Counted from the stretch's first letter, positions 8,054 to 19,612 are shown. The stretch: 64,000 bases of DNA from Deltaproteobacteria bacterium GWB2_55_19 (GCA_001797465.1 MGPQ01000010.1:62001-126000); one strand, 5' to 3'. Numbers and translations: made by a program. Notes: a model not told the origin generated them from the sequence alone.

Positions 8054-10657
8054 ATGCGGCTCGACAAATTCACGATAAAGGCGCAGGAGGCGCTCCAGGA
8101 GGCGCAGTCGAGGACCGAGTCCGACGAGCGTCAGGAGGTTACGGTCGAAGGACTCCTACTCGTGCTCATCGGGCAGGACAACGGCATCGTAGGCCCCGTG
8201 TTACAGAGGATCGGGGCGAATGTAAAGCTCTTGAAAGGCCAGCTCGAGGACTATCTCAAGAAGTCCCCGAAGGTCTACGGCGGGGCGACAGAGGCCTATG
8301 TCTCGCCGAGGCTCAAGGCCATAATGGACGCCGCCATGAAAGAGGCGCGGGATATGAAGGACGAGTTCGTCTCTGTCGAGCACCTGCTCCTCGCCATAGT
8401 CACTGAGCGGGGCGGCGAGGCCTCGAAGGCGCTCTCGGCGCAGGGCGTAACGAGGGAGACTGTCTTGAAGGCGGTCATGGCAATAAGGGGGACACAGCGC
8501 GTAACCGACCAGATGCCCGAGGAAAAGTATCAGGCGGTCGCGAAGTTCACGCGCGACCTCGTGGAGCTCGCGCGCGCCAACAAGCTCGACCCGGTCATCG
8601 GGAGGGACGAAGAGATCAGGCGCGTCATACAGGTGCTCTCGCGGAGGACCAAAAACAACCCGGTTTTAATTGGAGAGGCGGGGGTCGGCAAGACCGCGAT
8701 AGTCGAAGGGCTCGCTCAACGCATAGTCAGCGGCGACGTACCTGAGACGCTTAAGAACAAGAGGCTCCTCTCGCTGGACCTCGGTGCCCTCATAGCCGGG
8801 ACCAAGTACAGGGGAGAGTTCGAAGACAGGCTGAAGGCCTTATTGAGGGAGATAACCGAGGCCGAAGGGGACATTATCTTATTCATAGACGAGCTCCATA
8901 CGCTCGTAGGCGCGGGCGCGGCAGAAGGGGCTATGGACGCCTCCAACATGTTGAAACCAGCGCTCGCCAGGGGCGAGCTCCGGTGCGTGGGCGCCACGAC
9001 CCTCGACGAGTACAGAAAACACATAGAGAAGGACGCGGCGCTTGAGCGCCGTTTCCAGCCCGTGACCGTCGGCGAGCCGACGGTCGAGGACACTATCGCC
9101 ATACTCCGCGGCCTTAAGGAGCGTTACGAGGTCCACCACGGGGTGAGGATAGCGGACGCCGCCATAGTCGCCTCAGCGACACTTTCCAACCGCTACATAT
9201 CTGAGAGGTTCCTGCCGGACAAGGCGATAGACCTTATCGACGAGGCCGCCTCTCGCCTGCGTATCGAGATAGACTCCATGCCGACGGAGATAGACGCCAT
9301 AGAGCGGCGCGTCATACAGCTTGAGATAGAAAAACAGGCGCTCATAAAGGAGACGGACAAGGCGTCCATTGAGAGGCTTCTGAAGATAGAGAAGGACCTC
9401 GCAAGCCTCAAGGAAGAGGGCGCGTCGTTGAAGCTCCACTGGCAGAAGGAAAAAGAGATTATAAGCCGTATCCAGGAGACTAAGAAGAAGATAGAGGAAG
9501 TAAAGACGCTCTCCGCCCAGGCCGAGCGCGTGGGCGACCTCGGAAGAGCGGCGGAGCTTAAATACGGAAGGCTCTCCGAGCTCCAGAAGACATTCGACGC
9601 GGACTCCAAAAGGCTCGTCGAGCTCCAGGGCGCGAGCCGGATGCTCAAGCAGGAGGTCGACGGCGAGGATGTCGCGCAAATAGTATCCCGCTGGACAGGC
9701 ATACCGGTATCCCGGATGCTCGAAGGCGAAAAAGAGAAGCTCCGGAAGATGGAGGACGGGCTCAGGAAACGGGTCGTCGGCCAGGACGCCGCGCTGAAGG
9801 CCGTCTCGAACGCCGTCCGCAGGGCGCGCGCCGGGCTTCAGGACATAAAGAGGCCCATAGGGTCTTTTATATTCCTCGGCCCCACGGGTGTGGGAAAGAC
9901 AGAGACCGCAAAGACTTTGGCGGAGTTCCTCTTTGACGATGAGCGCGCGATGGTCCGGATCGACATGAGCGAGTTCATGGAAAAGCACTCTGTCGCACGC
10001 CTTATAGGAGCTCCCCCCGGGTATGTCGGGTACGAGGAAGGCGGGTATCTTACCGAGGCTGTGCGGAGGAGGCCGTACTCGGTCATCCTCTTCGACGAGA
10101 TAGAAAAGGCCCACCACGAGGTCTTCAATATCCTCTTGCAGATACTCGACGACGGCAGGCTCACCGACGGCCAGGGCAGGACCGTGGATTTCAGGAACAC
10201 GGTCATCATAATGACCTCGAACATCGGAAGCCAGCATATAACAGAGCTCGGGGAAAAGGACTACGAGGAGATAAGGACCAGGGTGACCGAGGTGTTGAGA
10301 CAGACCTTCAGGCCCGAGTTCCTGAACAGGGTCGACGACATCATCATATTCCACCCTCTCACCAGAGGGCACATGAAGGGGATCGTCGATATACAGCTAA
10401 AGAACCTCAAAAAGCTCCTGATGGAGAAGAACATAGATGTCGCCCTGACGGACGCGGCAAAGGAGCGGCTCGCCGAGGCCGGGTACGACCCGGTCTACGG
10501 GGCCAGGTCCCTTAAAAGGCTCCTCCAGAAGGAGGTCTATGACGTACTGGCGTACAAGTTTCTCGAAGGGGAGTTAGGGGAGGACGGGCGCATAGTCGTG
10601 GACGCCGAAAACGGGGGGCTCGTCTTCAGAAAAGATACGGGGGGCGCCGGTGGATAA
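8054..10657 (+). CDS. clpB: ATP-dependent disaggregase ClpB
   Basis: ClpB is a hexameric AAA+ chaperone that pulls polypeptides out of aggregates together with DnaK. It shows the Clp N-domain (1-145), nucleotide-binding domain 1 with Walker A GEAGVGKT and Walker [12 protein letters not shown], the ClpB-specific coiled-coil M-domain (about 405-520, rich in Glu/Lys), and domain 2 with [12 protein letters not shown] and Walker [11 protein letters not shown]. The 867-residue length is standard. A good Shine-Dalgarno supports ATG 8054. The Hsp20 gene follows on the same strand, so small heat-shock protein and disaggregase form one stress module. Confidence 0.97.
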   Translation: MRLDKFTIKAQEALQEAQSRTESDERQEVTVEGLLLVLIGQDNGIVGPVLQRIGANVKLLKGQLEDYLKKSPKVYGGATEAYVSPRLKAIMDAAMKEARDMKDEFVSVEHLLLAIVTERGGEASKALSAQGVTRETVLKAVMAIRGTQRVTDQMPEEKYQAVAKFTRDLVELARANKLDPVIGRDEEIRRVIQVLSRRTKNNPVLIGEAGVGKTAIVEGLAQRIVSGDVPETLKNKRLLSLDLGALIAGTKYRGEFEDRLKALLREITEAEGDIILFIDELHTLVGAGAAEGAMDASNMLKPALARGELRCVGATTLDEYRKHIEKDAALERRFQPVTVGEPTVEDTIAILRGLKERYEVHHGVRIADAAIVASATLSNRYISERFLPDKAIDLIDEAASRLRIEIDSMPTEIDAIERRVIQLEIEKQALIKETDKASIERLLKIEKDLASLKEEGASLKLHWQKEKEIISRIQETKKKIEEVKTLSAQAERVGDLGRAAELKYGRLSELQKTFDADSKRLVELQGASRMLKQEVDGEDVAQIVSRWTGIPVSRMLEGEKEKLRKMEDGLRKRVVGQDAALKAVSNAVRRARAGLQDIKRPIGSFIFLGPTGVGKTETAKTLAEFLFDDERAMVRIDMSEFMEKHSVARLIGAPPGYVGYEEGGYLTEAVRRRPYSVILFDEIEKAHHEVFNILLQILDDGRLTDGQGRTVDFRNTVIIMTSNIGSQHITELGEKDYEEIRTRVTEVLRQTFRPEFLNRVDDIIIFHPLTRGHMKGIVDIQLKNLKKLLMEKNIDVALTDAAKERLAEAGYDPVYGARSLKRLLQKEVYDVLAYKFLEGELGEDGRIVVDAENGGLVFRKDTGGAGG

Positions 10658-10677
10658 TACTTTTCACGGAACTGGTC

Positions 10678-10706
10678 TTGACAAACGCCTGATTATAAAA
10701 TAAATT
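10678..10706 (+). promoter_or_regulatory. Candidate promoter of hsp20
   Basis: TTGACA (10678-10683) with a 17-nt spacer to TAAATT (10701-10706). The -35 sits in TCTTGACAAACGCC, nearly the same as the TCTTGACAAACCCC in front of clpB. The -10 is weak, so the element could serve a stress sigma factor instead. Confidence 0.4.
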
Positions 10707-10744
10707 AGATTTCATAAGCTTTTTTCCTTTTTCAGGGAGGGTTT

Positions 10745-11191
10745 GTGGTCTTAAGAAGGCGCGATCCGTTCAAGGACCTGCTGTTTCTCCAGGAGAGGAT
10801 GAGCAGGATATTCGACGAGGCGCTCCTGAAGTACAAGGGGTGCTCAGGCATGGCCGGGGGGATGTGGTACCCGCCGGTCGATATCTACGAGACCGCGGAG
10901 TCCGTTGTCTTGAAGGCCGAGCTCCCGGGTGTCGACAGGAATAACGTCTCAATAGAAGTGAACGATAATACGCTTACGCTCAAGGGCGAGAGGCGTCTGG
11001 AAAAGAACCTCTCTGAGGAGAACTACCACAGGATGGAGCGGCTCTACGGGACATTCCAGAGGGTCTTCAGCCTCCCGTACTCGGTCGATAAGAACAACAT
11101 TACCGCTAACTTCCGGGACGGCGTCCTTAAGATCGCTGTCCCTAAGGCCGTTGACTCGAACAGCGATTCGATTAAGGTCAAGGTCCAGTAG
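10745..11191 (+). CDS. Hsp20/alpha-crystallin small heat-shock protein
   Basis: This is an ATP-independent holdase that binds unfolding proteins and hands them to DnaK/ClpB. The 148-residue length is typical. The alpha-crystallin domain spans about 40-145: PPVDIYETAESVVLKAELPG at its start, the LTLKGERR strand, and the closing FRDGVLKIAVPKA, whose GVLxIxxPK signature is diagnostic. The start is GTG 10745, with Shine-Dalgarno CAGGGAGGG just upstream. The preceding gap of 87 nt holds its own promoter-like element, so it need not depend on clpB readthrough. Confidence 0.93.
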   Translation: MVLRRRDPFKDLLFLQERMSRIFDEALLKYKGCSGMAGGMWYPPVDIYETAESVVLKAELPGVDRNNVSIEVNDNTLTLKGERRLEKNLSEENYHRMERLYGTFQRVFSLPYSVDKNNITANFRDGVLKIAVPKAVDSNSDSIKVKVQ

Positions 11192-11445
11192 GGGGGCGCC
11201 GGGAGCGCCATTATCAGGTTCGGCGCTTGAGCGGGAAGGGCGGCAACGTCCTGTTGTTCGCGGCATGTCGGAACGGGCAGAGGGTGTCTTCTCTTCCCTT
11301 AAGCCGGGTCTGGGGCAGGTTCAGAACAAGATAGAAAGCCACCCGTACAAGCGGTTTCCATACAAAACTCCAAAATGTACTTGAGCCCGCCTTTGCCTCC
11401 CAGGGCAGGGGCTGGCTGTCAGGCTATTTCATAAGGGGCAAAAAA

Positions 11446-11760
11446 ATGTCTGAAAACGAGACCAGGGCAAACGGGGAAAAGGCGCGGGAGGGGTCGGCAG
11501 ACCTCGCCAATGAGCTCCCGCCGCTGGATTTTTCCACCTTCATACTTTCGCTTTCGACCTCCGTTGTAATGAACCTCGGGCTCGTCGAGAACCCGGTCAC
11601 GAAACAGACCGAGAAAGAGCCTGCGGTAGCCAAGCAGACCATAGACTTAATCGCGCTCCTTAAAGACAAGACAAAGGGGAACCTGACGGGTGAGGAGGCG
11701 AAGCTCCTTGACGACGTCCTCCACGAATTAAGGGTCTGGTACTGCAAGGCTATCGTCTGA
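11446..11760 (+). CDS. DUF1844 family protein
   Basis: A 104-residue protein. The segment LPPLDFSTFILSLSTSVVMNLG followed by an acidic/Lys helix region and LLDDVLHELRVWYCKA matches DUF1844, a small family of unknown function common in Deltaproteobacteria and Acidobacteria. It is soluble apart from one hydrophobic helix at about 30-45. It stands alone between hsp20 and the HtrA protease, in the same direction, with 250 nt of non-coding sequence upstream. No role can be assigned. Confidence 0.8.
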   Translation: MSENETRANGEKAREGSADLANELPPLDFSTFILSLSTSVVMNLGLVENPVTKQTEKEPAVAKQTIDLIALLKDKTKGNLTGEEAKLLDDVLHELRVWYCKAIV

Positions 11761-11895
11761 GCGGTTGCGGAGACGCAAAAAAACGGACCTCGCAATGATA
11801 AAAGAGCCTCATTAGAAACCGGTTCTCGTCTTAATTACCCAGGGGCCCGCTTCGTCCCTTAAACGCCCTTTCAGGGGCTTCGCAACGGGAGAAAC

Positions 11896-13416
11896 ATGGA
11901 AGACAAAAAAAGAGGCTTCGGGTTCAAGACACTCCTGCTGGTCGCCTTCGTATCGATAATCGCGGGGATCGCGTTTACCGCGCGGCTCGACCTCACGAAC
12001 CAGACGACGGCCCAGAACTTCTGGAAAGAGCCCGAAAACGCCGTCAAGGCAACGGCCGAGGCGGTACAGACGGCCCCCATGGGGGACTTCGTGGAGCTCG
12101 CGAAGAGGCTCTCGCCGGTGGTCGTGAACATCTCGACGACACAGGTGATGAAGGAGAGGCCGATGATGCCCTTCCCCGAGTTCAAGGGCCCCTTTGACGA
12201 ATTCTTCGGCAACGACGACTTCAACAAGTTCCTCGACAACCAGCCCCGCAAGGAGTTGAAGAGGCAGTCGCTCGGCTCGGGCTTCATATTGAACAAGGAA
12301 GGCTACATACTCACCAACCAGCACGTTATCGAGAACGCGACCGAGATACTCGTAACGCTCACGTCCGACAAGAAGGAGTACAAGGCGCAGGTAGTCGGGC
12401 AGGACCAGAAGCTCGATATTGCGCTTATAAAGATAAATGCGGACGGCGCCCTGCCGGTAGCGACCGTCGGGAACTCCGACGATATCCAGATAGGCGAGTG
12501 GGTGCTCGCTATCGGCAACCCCTTCGGCCTCGGCGGCTCAGTTACCGCGGGTATTGTAAGCCAGAAGGGCAGGATAATCGGCGCGGGGCCGTATGACAAC
12601 TTCATACAGACCGACGCCTCCATCAACCCCGGCAACTCCGGCGGCCCGCTCTTCAACATGAAGGGCGAGGTCGTGGGCCTGAACACCGCGATCATCGCGG
12701 GAGGCCAGGGCATAGGTTTTGCGACCCCCATCAACATGGCAAAGGAAGTCATCCTGCAATTGAAGGAGTTCGGCAAGGTGACGAGGGGCTGGATAGGGGT
12801 CTCCATTCAGGAGCTCACGCCGGAGCTCGCCGCGTCCTTCGGGCTGAAGGACTCCAAGGGCGTGCTCATCTCATCCGTCACGCCAGGCGACCCGGCTGAC
12901 AAGGCGGGGCTCCGGGCAGGGGACATAATAATCGCGTTTGACGGAAAATCCATTGCCGAGATAAGCGATCTGCCGAGGACCGTCGCCTCTACCCAGCCGG
13001 GCAAGAACGTGGAAGTGCGCGTCGTAAGGGACGGCGCCGAGAAGACGTACTTCGTAAGGGTCGGCACAAAGATGGATGAGGAGCCGGCCGAGACCGCTAT
13101 TGAAGAAGATAAGGACGGGGCGCTGGATAAGCGTCTCGGCATCTCTGTCCAGCCCATTACCCCGGAGCTCGCCAGGAGGCTCGGCATCACGGAAACAGAA
13201 GGGGTTATCGTCAGCTCGGTAAAGCAGGAGAGCCCCTCGTCCGTTGCCGGGCTCCGGCGCGGGGACGTTATCAAGGAGATAGACCGGAGACCCGTAAAGA
13301 ACATGCGCGATTACAGCAGGGCCGTTAAAGACGCCGAGAAGCACGACGTCGCGCTATTCCTCATAATGAGGGGAAATAACACCATCTACGTGGTTGTGAA
13401 GCTCAAGGGGCAGTAA
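11896..13416 (+). CDS. htrA: Periplasmic serine protease of the HtrA/DegP family
   Basis: It degrades or refolds damaged envelope proteins. An N-terminal hydrophobic segment (TLLLVAFVSIIAGIAFTA, residues 11-28) is a signal peptide or anchor. The trypsin-like domain carries the catalytic triad: His in ILTNQHVIENA, Asp in KLDIALIKI, Ser in NPGNSGGPLF. Two PDZ domains follow, at about 300-395 (RGWIGVSIQELTPELA) and 415-505 (LGISVQPITPELARRL). The 506-residue length fits DegP/DegQ (Do type). A GGGAG Shine-Dalgarno precedes ATG 11896. Placement downstream of clpB-hsp20 suits a proteostasis region. Confidence 0.95.
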   Translation: MEDKKRGFGFKTLLLVAFVSIIAGIAFTARLDLTNQTTAQNFWKEPENAVKATAEAVQTAPMGDFVELAKRLSPVVVNISTTQVMKERPMMPFPEFKGPFDEFFGNDDFNKFLDNQPRKELKRQSLGSGFILNKEGYILTNQHVIENATEILVTLTSDKKEYKAQVVGQDQKLDIALIKINADGALPVATVGNSDDIQIGEWVLAIGNPFGLGGSVTAGIVSQKGRIIGAGPYDNFIQTDASINPGNSGGPLFNMKGEVVGLNTAIIAGGQGIGFATPINMAKEVILQLKEFGKVTRGWIGVSIQELTPELAASFGLKDSKGVLISSVTPGDPADKAGLRAGDIIIAFDGKSIAEISDLPRTVASTQPGKNVEVRVVRDGAEKTYFVRVGTKMDEEPAETAIEEDKDGALDKRLGISVQPITPELARRLGITETEGVIVSSVKQESPSSVAGLRRGDVIKEIDRRPVKNMRDYSRAVKDAEKHDVALFLIMRGNNTIYVVVKLKGQ

Positions 13417-13446
13417 GCCCCGCAAGCCTCCGGATCGGAGCGGATT

Positions 13447-14052
13447 TTGGCGGCATACATAGTGGCCCTTACAGGGGCGAGCGGCGCCCTTTACGGGGTG
13501 AGGCTCATATCCGAACTGATGAAGAGGGGGGACGATTGCGAAGTCATCGTCTCCCCTTCGGGTTTTCTGCTTTTAAAGGAAGAGCTCGGGATAGAACCCG
13601 AAAAGGCCCTTCAATCGATAAAGGCATCGGCTTTAAAGGGCGCGGGTAAGAAAAAACTCAATGGCTCGTTGAAGCTCCTCCCCCACGACGACCTTTGCGC
13701 CTCGGCCGCGAGCGGCTCAGCGCTCAAAAAGACGATGATAATATGCCCGTGCTCCATGGGCACGCTCGCGCGCATTGCGGCGGGTATTTCCGGAAACCTC
13801 ATAGAGCGGGCGGCCGACTGCGTCATGAAAGAGCGCGGCACGCTCGTCCTCGTCCCGAGGGAGACGCCGTTAAGCTCCATACACCTTGAGAACATGCTGA
13901 AACTCTCGCGGGCAGGCGCCGTGATACTCCCGGCGATGCCGGCATTTTATCAGAAGCCGGTTACGATAGACGACATGGCGGACTTCATCGTCGGTAAGAT
14001 ACTCGACGTCCTCGGCATCGAGAACAGTCTCTATAAAAGGTGGAAAAAATAG
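13447..14052 (+). CDS. ubiX: Flavin prenyltransferase UbiX
   Basis: UbiX makes prenylated FMN, the cofactor of UbiD-type decarboxylases used in quinone synthesis or aromatic degradation. The N-terminus IVALTGASGALYGVRL is the flavin-binding signature. CPCSMGTLARIAAGISGNLIERAADC and the LVLVPRETPLSSIHLENM stretch are conserved in the family. The start is TTG 13447, 30 nt after htrA, with a GGAG upstream; 201 aa is normal. No ubiD is seen in the window. Confidence 0.95.
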   Translation: MAAYIVALTGASGALYGVRLISELMKRGDDCEVIVSPSGFLLLKEELGIEPEKALQSIKASALKGAGKKKLNGSLKLLPHDDLCASAASGSALKKTMIICPCSMGTLARIAAGISGNLIERAADCVMKERGTLVLVPRETPLSSIHLENMLKLSRAGAVILPAMPAFYQKPVTIDDMADFIVGKILDVLGIENSLYKRWKK

Positions 14053-14140
14053 TTTTTTTCCATTATATTGTCCTCCGTTAACGGGGGAGATTATTGGCTC
14101 TGCATAACAAGTCAACATCTGTCATTCCCGCATAAAACCG

Positions 14141-14161
14141 CCCCTCCCTTGATGGGAGGGG
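14141..14161. repeat. Short GC-rich inverted repeat between ubiX and serS
   Basis: Arms CCCCTCCC and GGGAGGGG flank loop TTGAT. There is no T-run after it, so it is an imperfect terminator candidate for ubiX or a repeat unit. Confidence 0.4.
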
Positions 14162-14217
14162 ATTGAGGGGAGGGTGAAAAACCCCTCGTTACCCCGCTGG
14201 ACTAAAATTTTCCATAA

Positions 14218-15510
<1,293 letters not shown>

Positions 15511-15666
15511 ATTGAATGAAGTTCTCTTCCCCTTCACCGGTCCGATAGTCGGGAGGGGATAGAGGTGTGGGTGAGATATTCACCCGGCCTTGTATAAGAC
15601 AAACCCCATCGAATAAATACAGGGGCCTCAATGCCCCTCTTCCAGCCCCGCCACAATCAGGACAAC

Positions 15667-15751
15667 GGAGGGTTAGGCTAATGGTAAGTCACTGGTCTTG
15701 AAAACCAGCGGGCTAACGCCCTTGGGGGTTCGAGTCCCTCACCCTCCGCCA
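15667..15751 (+). tRNA. tRNA-Ser(UGA)
   Basis: The acceptor GGAGGGT pairs with ACCCTCC, followed by discriminator G and encoded CCA. The anticodon stem CTGGT/ACCAG encloses CTTGAAA, anticodon TGA. The extra arm (GGGC/GCCC) is as expected for a class II tRNA. A T7 run follows the CCA. It sits about 150 nt after serS. Confidence 0.95.
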
Positions 15752-15871
15752 GTTTTTTTCAGCTAAAACGGGTACTGTCCTCTCGACTGGCCCGAGTCAG
15801 TTCCCTTCTCCATGCCAAGGCCCCTTGTCAGCATATCAAGTTCCTTAGTAGAGGAGTCTATCGTGTCCCTC

Positions 15872-17749
15872 TCACCTCTTGAGCAGTCTCAACTGTGCCG
15901 CTGCCTGCGGGAGGCCGAGCGAGGCCGCCTTTTCGAATGAGGCTACGGCGGATTCCGTCTCCCCCTTCTTCAAGTAAGAGAGTCCGAGGTTGTAGTGCGC
16001 GGCCGCGTCGTCTGGCTTCATTCTTACAGCCGAGCTGAAGTCCTCTATCGCCGCATCATAAGAACCCATCCTCAGATACGCCCCGCCCCTGTTGTTGTAG
16101 GCCCCGGCGAAAGACGGATCGGCCTCTATTGTGCGGGTAAAGTCAGAGACGGCTTCAGCGTTCATCCCGAGCCCCTTGTAGGCTATACCGCGATTAAAAA
16201 AGCCCTTTGCCGCCGTCGACGGGCTTAAACCTATCGACTCGGTAAGGTCCTCGATCGCCTTTTCGTACTCACCGATATTGATGAAGACCACGCCCCTGTT
16301 CCCGTATAGCTCCGGGATCCGCGGGTTCAGTCTTATCGCGGTCGAGAGGTCGTCGAGCGCCTCATCCATACGCCCCATCCTTAAATAAGTGGCCGCCCTG
16401 TTCCCGTAGGCCTCGGCGTAGCCGGGGTCTACCTCTGTCGCCTTGTTATAGTTAGTAACGGCCTTGTCAAGCTCGCCCCTGTCCTTGTAGGCGAGCCCCA
16501 GGTTCGACCACCCTATGGGCGCTTCATCCGGATAGACTGCGACCTCGTGGGACCAGAGGCTTACGGAGTCTCTCCAGACGGCGATCTGCCTTATGGTGAG
16601 CGCGCCGAGCACAAAGGCTAATATCAAGGCGAGTGCTGTCGCAACGCCCTTGTTCCTGCTGGATATCCACCCGACGCCTGTTGCTATCAACATAAATGGC
16701 GCGAGTCCTGGGATGTACGTGTACCTGTCTGCCGCGGCCTGCGACCCAACCTGTATGATGCCGATAACAGGGGAGAGCGTTACGAGATAAAAGAGCATGA
16801 GCGCCAGCGGGAGCCGCGATTTCTTAAGAAATAATATCGAGACCGCGGTAATCGCAATGACGAGCGCGAAAGAGGAGGTGTATTCTATGCCAAAAAAGGA
16901 CGGCGCGAGGTCGCGCGGGTAAAACGGCGCGAGGTTTATCGGAACGGCCGTCTTGTAGATATAGAAGGCGAGCGCCCTTATGGCCACGAGGACCCTCGAA
17001 CCCATTGGATGGTAGTCAAGGGAAGCTATGGCGTTGTCAGAGCCCTGGGCCCAGACAGTGACACCGGCGAATATTATGGCCATGGCGAAGTAAGGGACCT
17101 TCTCGACGAGCGCCTTTTTAATGCCTGCCTTAAAGCCGTTAAGCGGATAGAAGTCCATTATGAGGAGTACGGCCGGGAGCGTTATCGACATCGGTTTTCC
17201 CATGACCGAGAGCGCGAACAATAATAAAGAGCCGATGTACGAGAGGGGCTTCGGGGTCTTTTTATAATTCAGATAGGAGATAATGCTTAAAAGGAAGAAG
17301 AGGGTGCTCAATACATCTTTCCTCTCCGACACCCAGGCGACGGACTCGACATGGAGCGGGTGCAACCCGAAGAGGAGCGCAAGCGTTGCCCCCGTAAAAA
17401 GCGATGCCCGCTTGTCAGAGGACGCCAATGCTGTGAGTCTTAATCCGAGGACCCCGACAAGGAAGGTGTTTGCCGCGTGTATTACAATGTTCGCAAGGTG
17501 ATAGCCGAAGGGGTTCAAGCCCCATATCGAATAATCCACCATGTATGAGAGCATGGTAAGCGGGTGCCAGTTTCCTACGACTACGGCGGATAAGAGCCAT
17601 TTGAGGTCGAACGAGCGGATGTTGTGGTTCTCGTAAACATAGGCCTGGTCGTCCCAGTTGACGAACCCGTTTGAGAGCGCCGGGAGATAGACGAGGAGGG
17701 CTATGAGCGCGATTCCGCCGTATACGATGTATGGGGTCCTCCTGCTCAC
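15872..17749 (-). CDS. TMTC-like polytopic membrane protein with C-terminal TPRs (copy 2)
   Basis: The N-terminal 380 residues hold about ten membrane helices and resemble the GT-C/protein O-mannosyltransferase (TMTC) class: YLPALSNGFVNWDDQAYVYEN with the lumenal Asp-Asp, and LHPLHVESVAWVSERKDVLS. The C-terminal 220 residues are about six TPRs with the GNRGVVFINIGEYEKAIEDL pattern. Such proteins are thought to move sugar from a polyprenyl phosphate onto protein or glycan, but no bacterial member of this exact type is characterised that I can name. Its start overlaps the upstream paralogue by 4 nt, giving translational coupling. Confidence 0.75.
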   Translation of the reverse strand: MSRRTPYIVYGGIALIALLVYLPALSNGFVNWDDQAYVYENHNIRSFDLKWLLSAVVVGNWHPLTMLSYMVDYSIWGLNPFGYHLANIVIHAANTFLVGVLGLRLTALASSDKRASLFTGATLALLFGLHPLHVESVAWVSERKDVLSTLFFLLSIISYLNYKKTPKPLSYIGSLLLFALSVMGKPMSITLPAVLLIMDFYPLNGFKAGIKKALVEKVPYFAMAIIFAGVTVWAQGSDNAIASLDYHPMGSRVLVAIRALAFYIYKTAVPINLAPFYPRDLAPSFFGIEYTSSFALVIAITAVSILFLKKSRLPLALMLFYLVTLSPVIGIIQVGSQAAADRYTYIPGLAPFMLIATGVGWISSRNKGVATALALILAFVLGALTIRQIAVWRDSVSLWSHEVAVYPDEAPIGWSNLGLAYKDRGELDKAVTNYNKATEVDPGYAEAYGNRAATYLRMGRMDEALDDLSTAIRLNPRIPELYGNRGVVFINIGEYEKAIEDLTESIGLSPSTAAKGFFNRGIAYKGLGMNAEAVSDFTRTIEADPSFAGAYNNRGGAYLRMGSYDAAIEDFSSAVRMKPDDAAAHYNLGLSYLKKGETESAVASFEKAASLGLPQAAAQLRLLKR

Positions 17750-19428
17750 GGCGCGCCCTCCATGAGAAGACGGTCCGCTTCCCTTACCCCAAGGTACGAT
17801 GCTTTTCTAAAGCTCTCGTCGGCCAGCTCCCTTTCGCCTGTCCTGAGATAAGCCTGTCCGAGGCTCAGGTACGCCGGGCCGTATGCGGGTCTGAGTTCCG
17901 TTACCTTTTTGAAATCCTCTATGGCGCTTTCATAATCAGCAAGGTTCGCGTACGCCACGCCCCTGTTGTGATAGGCATCAACGTAATTGGGGTTCTGCCT
18001 TATCGCCTCAATGAGGTCTCTTATCGCGTCGGTGTAGCGCCCCTGGAAGCTGTACCCAAGCGCGCGGTTGTAATAGGCCTCTGTCATGTTCGGCTTTATC
18101 TCGATTGCCCGGGACAGGTCCCCTATCGCCTCTTCGACCCTGCCCGCCTGGCCTAACGCTATGCCCCGGTTGGTGTAGGCTATCGGCGAGCTATCCGGGT
18201 AGAGGGCGATTGCGCGCGACCAGAGCGTCACGGAGTCCTTCCAGACGCCGATCTGCCTGATGGAGAGCCAGGAGAGGGCCGAAGTTATAAGGAGTCCGGC
18301 GATTATGATCGCGCCAAGCGCGTCTTTGTTTTTAGAGGCGGCGTATCCTGCAACGCCGCCGATGAGTATGAAGAGCGAGAGCGACGGAATGTACGTGTAT
18401 CTGTCTGCCGCGGCCTGCGCCCCGACCTGTACGAGCCCTATAACAGGCAGAAGGGTGATTACATAATAGGCCCAGACAGCAATGACGGCCTTTTTTCTTT
18501 TAAGCATTACGAGGGCGACGGCTGATATGAGAGCGAATGATATTATGGATATTATGGCCCACGGCTCAAAAATGCCGCTCCTCTCCGGCAACGGATAGAA
18601 CGGGGAGAGGCCGCCTGGGACAAAGAGCTTGTAAATGTAGAATGCGTACGCCCTGAAGGCGACGGGAATCCTCTCAAGGAAAGGGACCGAATCAAGGGAC
18701 GAGAGAGCGCCGCTCACCCTCTGCGCCCAGAGCGCGAGCACGGCAGATGCGCCTGCGAGGAGAAAAAAGGGTATTTTTTCGATAACGGCCTTCTTGAAAA
18801 AGCCCGCCTTGAACCTGTCGAGCGGATAAAAGTCGATTATAATGAGGACGATGGGGAGAGAGACGGCCATGGGTTTAGAGAGGAGCGCGAGGGTGAAGGC
18901 CGCAAGAGACAAGGCGTAGCAGGCGACCCTCCCGCGCGCGTATCTGATATAAAAAAGCGCGCTCAACATGAAAAAGAACGCCGAGAGCACGTCTTTTCTC
19001 TCCGATACCCACGCTACGGATTCAACGTGCGTTGGGTGGAGCCCGAAGAGCGAACCTGCAATAAGCCCTGTGACGACCGCGCCCCTTCGGTCCCTCTCTT
19101 TGTAAGGATATAACGCCCAGCCGAGGAGCGCGGCGAGGAAGGCGTTAAGCGAATGTATTATCGAGTTCGTCAGATGAAACCCGAGGGGATTCAGACCCCA
19201 TATCGAGTGGTCGAGCGTAAGGGAAAGGAGTGTTGCCGGGTGCCAGTTGCCGACAACGACGGCGGTAAAGGCCCATTTGAGGTCGAAGGAACGTATATTC
19301 GGGTTTTTGTAGACGTACCCGGGGTCGTCCCAGTTGACGAAGCCGTTTGAGAGGGACGGCAGATAGACGAGAAAGGTCAGGGCCGCGACGAGTGAAGCGG
19401 CGATGAGTATGTGTCTACGGTCTTTCAA
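17746..19428 (-). CDS. TMTC-like polytopic membrane protein with C-terminal TPRs (copy 1)
   Basis: This is a paralogue of the gene after it: the shared segments SNGFVNWDD, VVVGNWHP, HSIWGLNPLGFHL and VESVAWVSERKDVLSA show a tandem duplication that has since diverged. About ten membrane helices precede about four TPRs. I place the start at TTG 19428 because AAGGAG lies 6 nt upstream and the resulting N-terminus matches the paralogue in length; an upstream in-frame GTG at 19452 lacks this. It probably handles envelope glycan or glycoprotein synthesis as an integral inner-membrane protein. Confidence 0.75.
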   Translation of the reverse strand: MKDRRHILIAASLVAALTFLVYLPSLSNGFVNWDDPGYVYKNPNIRSFDLKWAFTAVVVGNWHPATLLSLTLDHSIWGLNPLGFHLTNSIIHSLNAFLAALLGWALYPYKERDRRGAVVTGLIAGSLFGLHPTHVESVAWVSERKDVLSAFFFMLSALFYIRYARGRVACYALSLAAFTLALLSKPMAVSLPIVLIIIDFYPLDRFKAGFFKKAVIEKIPFFLLAGASAVLALWAQRVSGALSSLDSVPFLERIPVAFRAYAFYIYKLFVPGGLSPFYPLPERSGIFEPWAIISIISFALISAVALVMLKRKKAVIAVWAYYVITLLPVIGLVQVGAQAAADRYTYIPSLSLFILIGGVAGYAASKNKDALGAIIIAGLLITSALSWLSIRQIGVWKDSVTLWSRAIALYPDSSPIAYTNRGIALGQAGRVEEAIGDLSRAIEIKPNMTEAYYNRALGYSFQGRYTDAIRDLIEAIRQNPNYVDAYHNRGVAYANLADYESAIEDFKKVTELRPAYGPAYLSLGQAYLRTGERELADESFRKASYLGVREADRLLMEGAP

Positions 19429-19461
19429 GGCACGCTCCTTAAAGCTTTGCACCGGGGAGAT

Positions 19462-19489
19462 ATTTTACCTGAAAAACGAGCAAGGTCAA
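19462..19489 (-). promoter_or_regulatory. Promoter of the TMTC-like pair
   Basis: Minus strand: TTGACC (19484-19489), 16-nt spacer, TAAAAT (19462-19467). It gives a leader of about 27 nt that contains the AAGGAG in front of TTG 19428. Confidence 0.6.
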
Positions 19490-19612
19490 AGGGTTTTAAG
19501 GCAGGGGGGGGCGGGTCAGTTTGAAATTAAATAGGAGGAAGAAAAGAAATTGGTAACTAGCGTTGTGGCTTAAATATAAAGTCCACGTATATACCGACTA
19601 TTCGGAGAGAGG

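Noticed and set aside
9173..10372. 399-codon minus-strand ORF inside clpB
   Set aside because: It is a shadow of clpB codon bias: low-complexity Leu/Arg/Tyr-rich translation, no Shine-Dalgarno, no family resemblance.
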